Source: Acidimangrovimonas pyrenivorans (GTDB lineage: Bacteria; Pseudomonadota; Alphaproteobacteria; Rhodobacterales; Rhodobacteraceae). From it: DNA of 64,000 nt. Of the stretch, positions 18,701 through 25,167 are shown one piece after another. A model generated the notes under the pieces. The model saw nothing but the letters and a program-made list of their open reading frames with translations, made no database searches and was not told the DNA's origin. Both the position numbers and the translations under genes were made by a program. Within the stretch, counting starts at the first letter, position 1, and each line of letters starts with the position of its first letter. Location of the stretch: positions 1 through 64,000 of the forward strand of contig NZ_JBHRSK010000016.1 in the NCBI RefSeq assembly GCF_042643245.1, read 5' to 3'.

Positions 18701-18820
18701 GACGTCCGGCTCGGCCTCTTTCGGGATCGAGACATAGGCCATCGTCCCGGCGATCATCAGGAAGACCAGAACCGAGATCGTCAGCCGCGCGTTGCGTATC
18801 GCGGTTTCGACCAGCTTCAT
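15722..18820 (-). CDS. RND efflux transporter permease (second system)
   Basis: Proton-coupled RND pump of 1032 aa. The N-terminus has a transmembrane segment (LTISVLVFLMIAGTMAYVSI) followed by PKEAEPDVQIPIIYVSMTY. The TM4 proton-relay motif is AVGMLVDDAIIVTE. The second half includes GIIALAGVVVNNNIVLIDTY, typical of HAE1-type exporters of this subgroup. It is downstream of and overlaps its adaptor by four bases (ATGA, 18817-18820). The 3' end faces the convergent Na/Pi gene across 19 bases. No regulator or outer-membrane channel gene is adjacent. Sequence differs strongly from the first pump, so the two are not recent duplicates. Confidence 0.93.
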   Translation of the reverse strand: MKLVETAIRNARLTISVLVFLMIAGTMAYVSIPKEAEPDVQIPIIYVSMTYTGISPEDSERLLLRPMETQLKNITGIKQMTSTAYQGGGNVLIEFRAGANLDKALTDVRNKVQDAKPNLPQGTDEPTVHEVNVSQFPVLVVTLSGDVPERILSKAARDLQNRLEEVPGVLEATLEGVRDDVAEITIDPAKLSSYGLRADQLIAGVTANNQLVAAGAMEGKEGRYAIKVPTLIETVNDVANLPVVATKDAVVRARDLATVRMTQKDPQTITRLNGKPAVAIEISKRTGANLIETVDTVKQVTNSFAKLLPKGTVVTFSQDKSDNIRQLLSDLQNSVLTAVILVFIVILYALSGRASLLIGLAIPASFLIGILGLDMAGLTVNIVVLFSLILAVGMLVDDAIIVTEFAERRMAEGMDKREAFAMASHRMTGPVVAATMTRVAAFSPLLFWPGVVGEFMKYMPITLIATLSASMLYALIFAPTLGAIVARPVKEDDKHRDGFYMKIVGRAIRHPWLVMMLAVAALVAVPVAYGKYGKGVEFFPNVEPDYGLLYVHARGNLSIDEKDALVRQAEKRILGWPGIKTVYTRTGKGGGAGNEVAADVIGTIQYEFVDWRKRKSANEILADLRKAMKGIPGATVEVSVPQAGPPTGKAIQVRLSSADPSVLPAAAKKVAKMLRGLPDAIDVDDGLPLPGIDWELKVDRAEAARYGVTPASVGAVVRMVTAGLKLSDFRPAGVDDAVDIVLRLPRDQRTISELDQLRIETNAGPVPISNFVHRVAAPTVGTLTRIDGARTITVQSNVREGAQTAAVQAEVAKMVAAMGLEKEGIRWKLAGSDQDQKDAAAFLSKAFGAAMALIFGVLLAQFNRFTSVGLVLSAVVMSTIGVFLGLMIMGQPFGVVMTGIGIIALAGVVVNNNIVLIDTYDHLRHDQGMPKVEAIMETCRERARPVVLTALTAILGVLPIAFGLNLELLGHETTFGAPSTQWWISLSSAIVFGLAFATVLTLVVTPSMLMIVSREGPRKWRWFGWFRRKPVV

Positions 18821-19926
18821 TCCAGCGCCCCTTTCGGCGCCGGAACCGGCTGCACCGTCTCGCCATCCTTCACCAGGTCCTGGCCCGAGACGACGATCTG
18901 CACCCCGTCGGGCACCCCGGCTAGGACGAGGCCGTCGGGCGTGTCGTCGATCAGCGTGACGGGGGCGAAATGGGCGACGTTCCTGTCATCCACCACCCGC
19001 AGCCCCAGCGTGCCGTCCTCGCTCAGCGTGATGATCGAACGCGGCACGGTCACCGATTTCACCGCCGGGGTGTAAAGCGTGACCTCGGCGGTCATCCCCG
19101 CCGGGATCGCGTCGTCGGGATTGGGCAGCGCGACCTCGACCGGGAAGGTGCGGGTCTGGCTGTTGGCCTCTTTCGAGACGAAGCGGACCGTGCCCTCGAA
19201 GCTGCGGCCGTCGACCAGCCGGACCCTGGCCTTGGCGCCGGTCTGGATGAACTTGATGTCGGTCTCGCTGACCTCGGCATCGACGACGATCGGGTCGAGC
19301 GCCAGCAGCGTCGCCACCTTGGTGCCGGGCTGCACCCATTCGCCCTGCTCGACATCCACCGCCTCGATCACCCCGGCGAAGGGCGCCCGCAGTTCGAGCC
19401 GGTCGGCCGCCGCTTGGGCCTGGCTGAGCTGGCTGTCCGCCGCCGCCTTGGCCGAGCGCGCGCTGGTCAGCTTGAGCTCGGACGTGTTGCCCGACCTGTA
19501 GAGCGACTCCGCCACCTTCAGCTCGCGGTCCCGCTGGGCGACCAGCGCCTCGGCGGTGGCGACATTGGCCTTCAGCTCGGGCCCCTCCAGCGTCATCACC
19601 ACGTCGTTCTGCTTCACCGCATCGCCCTTCTCGACATTGAGGGCGTGAATCACGCCGCTGGTGCGCGCCGCCAGCACCGACATCTTGTCGGCGGCGGTCG
19701 CGCCCGAGATGGTGATCTTGCGCGAATGGTCGGCGAAATGCGGCGCCACCACCGCCACGGTGGGCAGTGTCGGCGCCTCGACGGCTGTCGGCGCCTTTTC
19801 GGCGGGCTGGGCGGCCTGGGCCTCCTCGCTGCCGACGGCCGAGAACTTGCCGGTGGCGACCCAGGCCCCGGCCCCGATCAGGACCAGCAGCGCGGCGACT
19901 CTATGGGCACGGAAACGAGCGGGCAT
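18817..19926 (-). CDS. RND periplasmic adaptor subunit (second system)
   Basis: Membrane fusion protein, about 369 aa. An N-terminal signal anchor (VAALLVLIGAGAWVATG) precedes an alanine-rich linker, then the lipoyl halves SGVIHALNVEKGDAVKQNDV and RAPFAGVIEAVDVEQGEWVQ flanking a helical hairpin. The barrel segment includes ALDPIVVDAEVSETDIKFIQ. I use ATG 19926; a GTG three codons upstream (19935) is an alternative, and neither has a strong ribosome site. It is the first gene of a two-gene operon with the pump. A hyphenated palindrome about 80-104 bases upstream may be its operator. Confidence 0.9.
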   Translation of the reverse strand: MPARFRAHRVAALLVLIGAGAWVATGKFSAVGSEEAQAAQPAEKAPTAVEAPTLPTVAVVAPHFADHSRKITISGATAADKMSVLAARTSGVIHALNVEKGDAVKQNDVVMTLEGPELKANVATAEALVAQRDRELKVAESLYRSGNTSELKLTSARSAKAAADSQLSQAQAAADRLELRAPFAGVIEAVDVEQGEWVQPGTKVATLLALDPIVVDAEVSETDIKFIQTGAKARVRLVDGRSFEGTVRFVSKEANSQTRTFPVEVALPNPDDAIPAGMTAEVTLYTPAVKSVTVPRSIITLSEDGTLGLRVVDDRNVAHFAPVTLIDDTPDGLVLAGVPDGVQIVVSGQDLVKDGETVQPVPAPKGALE

Positions 19927-20005
19927 CGAAGGCACTTTCCCCGGCGGAGCGCGACAGGCTGCGCCGGCGCAATAGATTCGGCCGTCCGCGACCTCGCGGA
20001 CGCGG

Positions 20006-20030
20006 CCAATGTTACGCGGGCGAACATTGG
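20006..20030. promoter_or_regulatory. Operator candidate upstream of the second RND operon
   Basis: Perfect 8-bp arms CCAATGTT and AACATTGG separated by nine bases. On the minus strand TTGACC overlaps its upstream arm, and the rest falls in the promoter spacer/-10 region for the adaptor gene. A neighbouring inverted repeat GTCCGCGA-CC-TCGCGGAC (19984-20001) lies just downstream. A repressor of TetR or similar type is likely, but none is encoded beside it. Confidence 0.5.
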
Positions 20031-20275
20031 GTCAAACGCGGCAAAGGTCAATATCCCCGGGGTCATTCCGATTCCCGTGTTTCACCCTTGCCGCGGAAAA
20101 TCGCCCGAAATTCCGGCATGACGTGGCGGCAACGGCGTCCCTCGCCCGCTCGTCATCGTCGCGCCGGGGCGCCGCGCTTGCGATGTGGCAGACGGGGAGC
20201 TAGCCTTTCTACGGTAGTTCAACGAGTCCCCGGCGGTCGCGCCGATCACGAACCGGGGCTGTCTGGAGGTTCTCG
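20031..20275. other. Intergenic region between second RND operon and hupE
   Basis: With the operator segment, about 340 bases separate the divergent adaptor and hupE genes. Apart from the two inverted repeats listed and the hupE ribosome site (GGAGG just before the ATG), I see no gene and no recognisable riboswitch. Confidence 0.3.
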
Positions 20276-20860
20276 ATGAAGAAGATCCCGCTTCTCGCGC
20301 TCGCGCTGGCCGTCACGGCCTCGCCCGCGCTGGCCCATATCGCGCCGCTCGCCCATGGCTCGGTCGCCGCCGGGCTGGAACACCCGGTCACCGGGCCCGA
20401 CCACGTGCTGGCGATGGTCGCCGTCGGCCTCTGGGCCGCGATGGCCGGGGGCCGGGCGCTCTGGGCGCTGCCGGCGACCTTCGTCGGCGCGATGGTCGCG
20501 GGCTACGGGCTGGCGCTGGCGGGGGTCGCCCTGCCGATGGTCGAGCCGATGATCCTGGCTTCGGTGATCCTGCTGGGCGGGATGCTGGCCTTCGCCGCGC
20601 GGCTGCCGCTGGGCGCCAGCGTGGCGATGATCGCCGCCTTCGGCCTGGCCCATGGCGCCGCCCATGGCGCGGAAGTCGGTGGCGCCGGTCAGGTTGCCTT
20701 CGGCCTTGGCTTCGCGCTGGCCACCGCGGCGCTGCACGGCATCGGCGTCGGCGTGGCGCAATCGCTGGTCAGGCTGACCTCGGCCGAGCGCCGGATGACC
20801 GTGCTGCGCGGCATGGGCGCGGCGACGGCCGCCGCCGGCCTTGTCCTGGCCTTTAGCTGA
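20276..20860 (+). CDS. HupE/UreJ-family membrane protein
   Basis: 194-aa inner-membrane protein with a cleavable signal (LLALALAVTASPALAH) and about six further transmembrane segments. The family hallmark is visible as HPVTGPDHVLAMVAVGLWAA, and a second histidine-containing segment as FGLAHGAAHGAE; these histidines and aspartate are thought to bind nickel or cobalt during uptake. Family members usually sit beside hydrogenase (hup) or urease (ure) genes, but none is here, so it probably serves metal supply independently. A GGAGG ribosome site precedes the ATG. The stop overlaps the convergent trhO stop (20853-20860). Confidence 0.88.
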   Translation: MKKIPLLALALAVTASPALAHIAPLAHGSVAAGLEHPVTGPDHVLAMVAVGLWAAMAGGRALWALPATFVGAMVAGYGLALAGVALPMVEPMILASVILLGGMLAFAARLPLGASVAMIAAFGLAHGAAHGAEVGGAGQVAFGLGFALATAALHGIGVGVAQSLVRLTSAERRMTVLRGMGAATAAAGLVLAFS

Positions 20861-21764
20861 TCTCCTGACCCAGATGCCGCGCGCCCCGGCGCGCGGCGAT
20901 CTCCATCTGGCGCTGACGCTCGCGGAACCGCGCGCGGTCGGTCTCGGAATAGGCGCCCACGCAACGCGGGCACTGCACCCCCTCCTCGTAATCCGGATGG
21001 CGCTTGTCGGCTTCCGACACCGGTCGGCGGCAGGCGTGGCACAGATCGTACTGCCCCGGCTTCAGCCCGTGGCCGACGCTGACCCGCTGATCGAAGACGA
21101 AGCATTCGCCCTGCCACAGGCTGTCTTCCTCCGGCACCTCCTCGAGATATTTCAGGATCCCGCCCTTGAGGTGGTAGACCGCCTCGACCCCCTGCCCCAG
21201 CAGGTAGTTCGTCGACTTCTCGCAGCGGATGCCGCCGGTGCAGAACATCGCGATGCGCTTGTTGTGGAAGCGGTGGCGGTTGGCCTCCCACCAGGCCGGG
21301 AAATCGCGGAAGCTCTGGGTGCCGGGATCGACCGCCCCGTCGAAGGTGCCGATCGCGACCTCGTAATCGTTGCGGGTGTCGATGACGGCGACGTCCGGGG
21401 CCGAGATCAGGGCGTTCCACTCGGCCGGGGCGACGTAATGGCCGGTGCCCGCCAGCGGATCGACCTGCGGCTGGCCCATGGTGACGATCTCGCGCTTGAG
21501 CCGCACCTTCATCCGGCCGAAGGGCATCGTCTCGGCCGGGCTCTCCTTCCAGTCCAGCCCGGCGCAGCCCGGCAGGGCGCGGATATGGGCCAGAACCGCG
21601 TCGATCCCCGCGCGGCTGCCGGCGACGGTGCCGTTGATCCCCTCGCGCGCCAGCAACAGCGTGCCGCGGATGCCCGCCGCCTCGCAGGCGGCCAGCAGCG
21701 GGCCGCGCAGGGCGGCCGGGTCGTCGAAACGGGTGAAGTGGTAGAGGGCGGCAACGGTCAGCAT
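20853..21764 (-). CDS. trhO: tRNA uridine(34) hydroxylase TrhO (rhodanese domain)
   Basis: Oxygen-dependent enzyme that hydroxylates uridine 34 of certain tRNAs, the first step to 5-carboxymethoxy or methoxyuridine (E. coli YceA). The 303-aa protein has the N-terminal domain with LLLAREGINGTVAGS, a central rhodanese domain containing AVIDTRNDYEVAIGTFDGAV, and the active loop CTGGIRCEKS with Cys 175. The C-terminal part has a four-cysteine cluster (CHAC ... CPRC) that may bind zinc. The start at 21764 has GGAG close upstream; an in-frame ATG 12 codons earlier gives a non-conserved leader. Confidence 0.93.
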   Translation of the reverse strand: MLTVAALYHFTRFDDPAALRGPLLAACEAAGIRGTLLLAREGINGTVAGSRAGIDAVLAHIRALPGCAGLDWKESPAETMPFGRMKVRLKREIVTMGQPQVDPLAGTGHYVAPAEWNALISAPDVAVIDTRNDYEVAIGTFDGAVDPGTQSFRDFPAWWEANRHRFHNKRIAMFCTGGIRCEKSTNYLLGQGVEAVYHLKGGILKYLEEVPEEDSLWQGECFVFDQRVSVGHGLKPGQYDLCHACRRPVSEADKRHPDYEEGVQCPRCVGAYSETDRARFRERQRQMEIAARRGARHLGQEIS

Positions 21765-21807
21765 CGGCGCTCCATAAGACGCGGAACGTCGTGCTGGCAA
21801 GGGCGCG

Positions 21808-22185
21808 CTACGCCGCCGCGGCCCCGAGATCGGGCAGCAACGCGACGCTCCGGCCGCGCGGATCGGCCAGTCTTTGGCTGGAATAGAGCCGTTTCAGCGC
21901 CCCGTTCAGCAGCTCGGGATTGGCGGCGAGGAAGGCGTCGAAGTCCTGCCCTTCCTGCATCCGCTCGGCAACGAGGCTGATGAAGGCGAGCGTGATCGTG
22001 GCGCTGTATTTCTCGGGCGCCCCGGCCTTGGCGGCCAGCCCGCGCAGCCCGCGCGCGATCCGGGCGCTGGCGGCGAAGAACTCGTCTTGCCGCAACGCCT
22101 CGAAGGCGACGGCGAGGTGGTCGCGATGGCTGAAGGCGGCCGGGTCGATCTCGGCCGCGTCGAAGGCTTCCAGGGTCACGGTCAT
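21808..22185 (-). CDS. Conserved hypothetical protein with HxxH motif
   Basis: 125-aa cytoplasmic protein. Visible features are FSHRDHLAVAFEAL (residues about 18-31), GAPEKYSATITLAFISLVAE (about 60-79) and a C-terminal LYSSQRLADPRGRSVALLPD. I recognise this pattern as a conserved small family of unknown function; the SHRDH histidines suggest a metal or ligand site, but this is not established. Its ATG overlaps the TGA of the upstream ribbon-helix-helix-like gene by four bases, so the pair is translated as a unit. It is not a recognised toxin. No function is proposed. Confidence 0.7.
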   Translation of the reverse strand: MTVTLEAFDAAEIDPAAFSHRDHLAVAFEALRQDEFFAASARIARGLRGLAAKAGAPEKYSATITLAFISLVAERMQEGQDFDAFLAANPELLNGALKRLYSSQRLADPRGRSVALLPDLGAAAA

Positions 22186-22439
22186 TTCGGCTCCTCCGTC
22201 AGCCGGTGGCTGTCCTCCGCGGTCAGGTCGAGGTCGTAGACCTCCTTCAGCTGGGCGATCTTGCGCAGGGTCACCTCGCCGAACGGCGCCTTGCCCTCGA
22301 AGGCATGCAACGCCATGCCCTCGATCAGCTCCGACACCGGCATCTCGAGATGCTCGGCAAGGCCCTTGAGCACCTTCACCAGCCGTTTTTCCAGGCGCAG
22401 CCCGGTCTGGACTCGTTCGATCTGTTTCATGAGTCGCAT
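22182..22439 (-). CDS. Small ribbon-helix-helix-like protein
   Basis: 85-aa protein. Residues about 8-45 (VQTGLRLEKRLVKVLKGLAE, then HLEMPVSELIEGMAL) read as a short strand followed by two helices, the layout of ribbon-helix-helix DNA-binding proteins; this is pattern inference. The C-terminal part (GEVTLRKIAQLKEVYDLDL) is charged. ATG 22439 has AAGG seven bases upstream; ATG 22430 is an alternative start. Repeated TACC/GGTA half-sites and a TTGACA lie directly upstream, as expected of an autoregulated gene. It is followed by an overlapping conserved hypothetical gene, an arrangement also used by antitoxin-toxin pairs. Confidence 0.65.
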   Translation of the reverse strand: MRLMKQIERVQTGLRLEKRLVKVLKGLAEHLEMPVSELIEGMALHAFEGKAPFGEVTLRKIAQLKEVYDLDLTAEDSHRLTEEPK

Positions 22440-22441
22440 TT

Positions 22442-22474
22442 AGATACCTTGGTAACATATTGTCAAGATACCAA
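22442..22474 (-). promoter_or_regulatory. Promoter/operator region of the RHH-like gene pair
   Basis: A minus-strand TTGACA (22461-22466) is followed after 16 bases by TCTAAA. Overlapping it are an AGATACC direct repeat (22442-22448 and 22466-22472, 24 bases apart) and an inverted TACC-TT-GGTA (22445-22454). Such clustered short half-sites fit a ribbon-helix-helix repressor. The predicted start of transcription would fall very close to the start codon. Confidence 0.45.
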
Positions 22475-22562
22475 CCACCGCCCCCGCCAACCCCTTGCCA
22501 TGCAGGCATTGACGGCAGGCGCGGGGCCACTTACCCGTGAAGAAACCTTGGAAGGACACGCC

Positions 22563-23168
22563 ATGCGCCCCGCAACCGACGCCCTGATCGTGATCGACGT
22601 CCAGAACGACTTCTGCCCCGGCGGTGCGCTGGCGGTCGAAGGCGGCGACGAGATCGTGCCGCGCATCAACGACCTCTACGATCATTTCCGGGTCAAGGTG
22701 CTGACCCAGGACTGGCACCCGGCCAACCACGCCTCCTTCGCCTCGAACCACGGCGACGCGCCCTTCAGCATGGCCGAGATGCCCTATGGCCCGCAGATCC
22801 TGTGGCCCGACCATTGCGTCCAGGGCAGCAAGGGGGCGGAGTTCGTCCCCGGGCTGAACACCGACCCGGCCGACCTGATCATCCGCAAGGGCTTCCGCGC
22901 CGCGATCGACAGCTATTCCGCCTTCTTCGAGAACGATCAGGCCACGCCGACCGGCCTTGACGGCTACCTGCGCACGCGCGGGGTCGAGAACCTGACCCTG
23001 GTCGGCCTCGCCACCGATTTCTGCGTCCAGTATTCGGCGCTCGACGCCGCGCGGCTGGGCTACAAGGTCACCGTTCTGGAAGGCGCCTGCCGGGCGATCG
23101 ACATGGACGGCAGCCTGGAGGACGCCCGCAACGCCATGCGCGCCGCCGGCGTCGTGCTGGAACAGTGA
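22563..23168 (+). CDS. pncA: Nicotinamidase
   Basis: Hydrolyses nicotinamide to nicotinate and ammonia in NAD salvage, in the cytoplasm. The 201-aa protein has the isochorismatase-like fold with the nicotinamidase catalytic triad: Asp in IVIDVQNDFCPGGAL, Lys in LIIRKGF, and Cys in ATDFCVQYSA. The metal-binding segment TQDWHPANHASFA carries Asp and two His. GGAAGGA precedes the ATG at 22563. The stop TGA overlaps a possible GTG start for pncB, so the two NAD-salvage enzymes form an operon. Confidence 0.96.
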   Translation: MRPATDALIVIDVQNDFCPGGALAVEGGDEIVPRINDLYDHFRVKVLTQDWHPANHASFASNHGDAPFSMAEMPYGPQILWPDHCVQGSKGAEFVPGLNTDPADLIIRKGFRAAIDSYSAFFENDQATPTGLDGYLRTRGVENLTLVGLATDFCVQYSALDAARLGYKVTVLEGACRAIDMDGSLEDARNAMRAAGVVLEQ

Positions 23169-23182
23169 GCCGGGCAAGTCCC

Positions 23183-24475
23183 ATGGTCGACATCGCCAGC
23201 CGCGTCTATAACCACAAATGGAAGATCGACCCGATCGTCCGTTCCCTGATCGACACCGATTTCTACAAGCTGTTGATGTGCCAGTCGGTGTTCCGCAACA
23301 AGCCCGACACCGACGTCACCTTCAGCCTGATCAACCGCACCACCTCGATCCGGCTCGCCGATCTGATCGACGAGGGCGAGCTGCGCGAACAGCTCGACCA
23401 TATCCGGACCCTGCGGCTGGGCCGGGGCGAGAGCACCTGGCTGCGCGGCAACATGTTCTACGGCAAGCGCCAGATGTTCCGCCCCGATTTCATGGAGTGG
23501 TTCGAGAACCTGCAACTGCCGCCCTACCACCTGGAAAAGCGCGACGGGCAATACGAGCTGACCTTCGAGGGCAAGTGGCCCGAGGTCATGCTGTGGGAGA
23601 TCCCGGCGCTGGCGGTGCTGATGGAGCTGCGCAGCCGCGCCGTGCTGAACCGGATGCGGCGCTTCGAGCTCAAGGTGCTCTACGCAAGGGCGATGACCAA
23701 GCTGTGGGAGAAGGTCGAGCGGCTGCAGAAGATCGACGGCCTCAAGGTCGCCGATTTCGGCACCCGGCGGCGGCATTCCTTCCTGTGGCAGGACTGGTGC
23801 GTGCAGGCGCTGCAGGAGGGGCTGGGCGAGGCTTTCGTCGGCACTTCCAACTGCCTGATCGCGATGAATCGCGACATGGAGGCGATCGGCACCAACGCCC
23901 ACGAACTGCCGATGATCTATGCCGCGCTGGCCGACAGCGACGAGGAGCTGCGCCAGGCGCCCTACAAGGTATTGGCCGACTGGCACGAGGAGCATTCGGG
24001 CAACCTGCGCATCATCCTGCCCGACACCTATGGCACAGAGAATTTCCTCAAGCACGCGCCGGACTGGCTGACCACCTGGACCGGGATCCGGATCGATTCC
24101 GGCGATCCGGTGGAAGGCGCGGAGACGGCGATCCGCTGGTGGCAGGAACGCGGCGAGGACCCGACGCAGAAGCTGGTGATCTTCTCCGACGGGCTCGACG
24201 TCGCCAAGATCGAGGAACTGCACGCCCGCTTCGCCGGCCGGGTCAAGGTCAGCTTCGGCTGGGGCACGCTGTTGACCAACGATTTCCGCGGCTTGGTGCC
24301 GGACGACGCGCTGGCGCCGTTCAGCCTGGTCTGCAAGGCGGTCAGCGCCAATGGCCGGCCGACGGTCAAGCTGTCGGACAACCCCAACAAGGCGCTCGGC
24401 CCGGCTGACGAGGTGGCGCGCTACAAGCGGGTGTTCGAACTTGGCCCGCAGAAGGCGATGGACGTGATCGTCTGA
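23183..24475 (+). CDS. pncB: Nicotinate phosphoribosyltransferase
   Basis: Makes nicotinate mononucleotide from nicotinate and phosphoribosyl pyrophosphate, the next step after PncA in the Preiss-Handler pathway. The 430-aa protein has the N-terminal LIDTDFYKLLMCQSVF motif, the central VADFGTRRRHSFLWQDWCVQ segment that includes the phosphorylated-histidine region of the family, TSNCLIAMNRDMEAIGTNAH, and the phosphate-binding WTGIRIDSGDPVEGAE. I start at ATG 23183 (MVDIASRVYNHKWKIDP), the conserved family start; a GTG at 23165 overlapping the pncA stop (GTGA) is an alternative that would add six residues. Confidence 0.95.
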   Translation: MVDIASRVYNHKWKIDPIVRSLIDTDFYKLLMCQSVFRNKPDTDVTFSLINRTTSIRLADLIDEGELREQLDHIRTLRLGRGESTWLRGNMFYGKRQMFRPDFMEWFENLQLPPYHLEKRDGQYELTFEGKWPEVMLWEIPALAVLMELRSRAVLNRMRRFELKVLYARAMTKLWEKVERLQKIDGLKVADFGTRRRHSFLWQDWCVQALQEGLGEAFVGTSNCLIAMNRDMEAIGTNAHELPMIYAALADSDEELRQAPYKVLADWHEEHSGNLRIILPDTYGTENFLKHAPDWLTTWTGIRIDSGDPVEGAETAIRWWQERGEDPTQKLVIFSDGLDVAKIEELHARFAGRVKVSFGWGTLLTNDFRGLVPDDALAPFSLVCKAVSANGRPTVKLSDNPNKALGPADEVARYKRVFELGPQKAMDVIV

Positions 24476-24488
24476 GCCGCGAACGCGC

Positions 24489-24941
24489 TCATGACTGATC
24501 GCGCAGCGCCGCGCGGTCAGCCGACAGGCCGGGCATCTTCGCCAGTGCCTCAGAGACGGCGGCGCGGATCGTCGCATCCGGCGTTGCGAGACAGGCATAC
24601 ATGACCGCGGCGCCGGCCTTCTTCGGCGTCATGAAGGGCGGGTCTGCCCTCAGGGCCTGCGGGTTCGCCCCGTTCCAATAGCCCAGAACCCAGGAGGTCA
24701 GCACATCCTGAGGGATGGCGCCGATGTTGCGGCACGAAACCCTGGCGATCGCGCCCCCGGCCGCGCCCTTGCCGACGGCAAGTCCCGGCGGGGGTTCGAC
24801 GCGATAGGTCCCCGTCCAGATCAGCATGTGGTAGGTGGTCACGACCATCATGGCGACGGCAAATCCCCCGAGCAGCCAGAGCGTGCTGGCCGTGGACAGG
24901 AAAGACTGCCGAGATTTCCATGGTTTGAAAGCTGTGGCCAT
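24489..24941 (-). CDS. Hypothetical membrane-anchored protein
   Basis: 150-aa protein with one transmembrane segment near the N-terminus (TLWLLGGFAVAMMVVTTYHM, about residues 20-39) and a C-terminal domain likely in the periplasm. That domain has two cysteines (VSCRNIG and MYACLAT) that could form a disulfide, and a segment DVLTSWVLGYWNGAN resembling the helical cores of small periplasmic HdeA/Rap1a-like proteins; this resemblance is weak. ATG 24941 is chosen because GGAG lies nine bases upstream; a TTG further upstream is in frame. It is convergent with pncB (13 bases apart). No function is proposed. Confidence 0.6.
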   Translation of the reverse strand: MATAFKPWKSRQSFLSTASTLWLLGGFAVAMMVVTTYHMLIWTGTYRVEPPPGLAVGKGAAGGAIARVSCRNIGAIPQDVLTSWVLGYWNGANPQALRADPPFMTPKKAGAAVMYACLATPDATIRAAVSEALAKMPGLSADRAALRDQS

Positions 24942-25110
24942 CGTCGAACACTCCAACACTCAGCCCCCGCCCACACATAGCACTAAGTGAATGTTTTTCC
25001 TGCGGAACAGTCAACCGCGCGGACAGTGCGCGCGCGCACGAGTGACGTGGCGTTACCGCAAACAATGCGCCGCTGCCGCGGCCCGGCGTCCTGGCGTCCC
25101 GGCCCCGGCG

Positions 25111-25144
25111 CAAAGCAAAACCGGCGGGGCTTGCACCCCGCCGG
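25111..25144 (-). terminator. Rho-independent terminator after amtB
   Basis: On the minus strand a perfect 9-bp stem CCGGCGGGG / CCCCGCCGG (25136-25144 with 25121-25129, six-base loop) is followed by TTTTGCTTTG. It begins 23 bases past the amtB stop and is a convincing intrinsic terminator for glnK-amtB. Confidence 0.85.
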
Positions 25145-25167
25145 CTTCGATTTCGCTGTTGCTGCGT

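Noticed and set aside
21808..22439. Call of a toxin-antitoxin system for the RHH-like gene and its partner
   Set aside because: The overlap and promoter layout fit, but the second protein matches no toxin family I know, so it is reported only as an observation.
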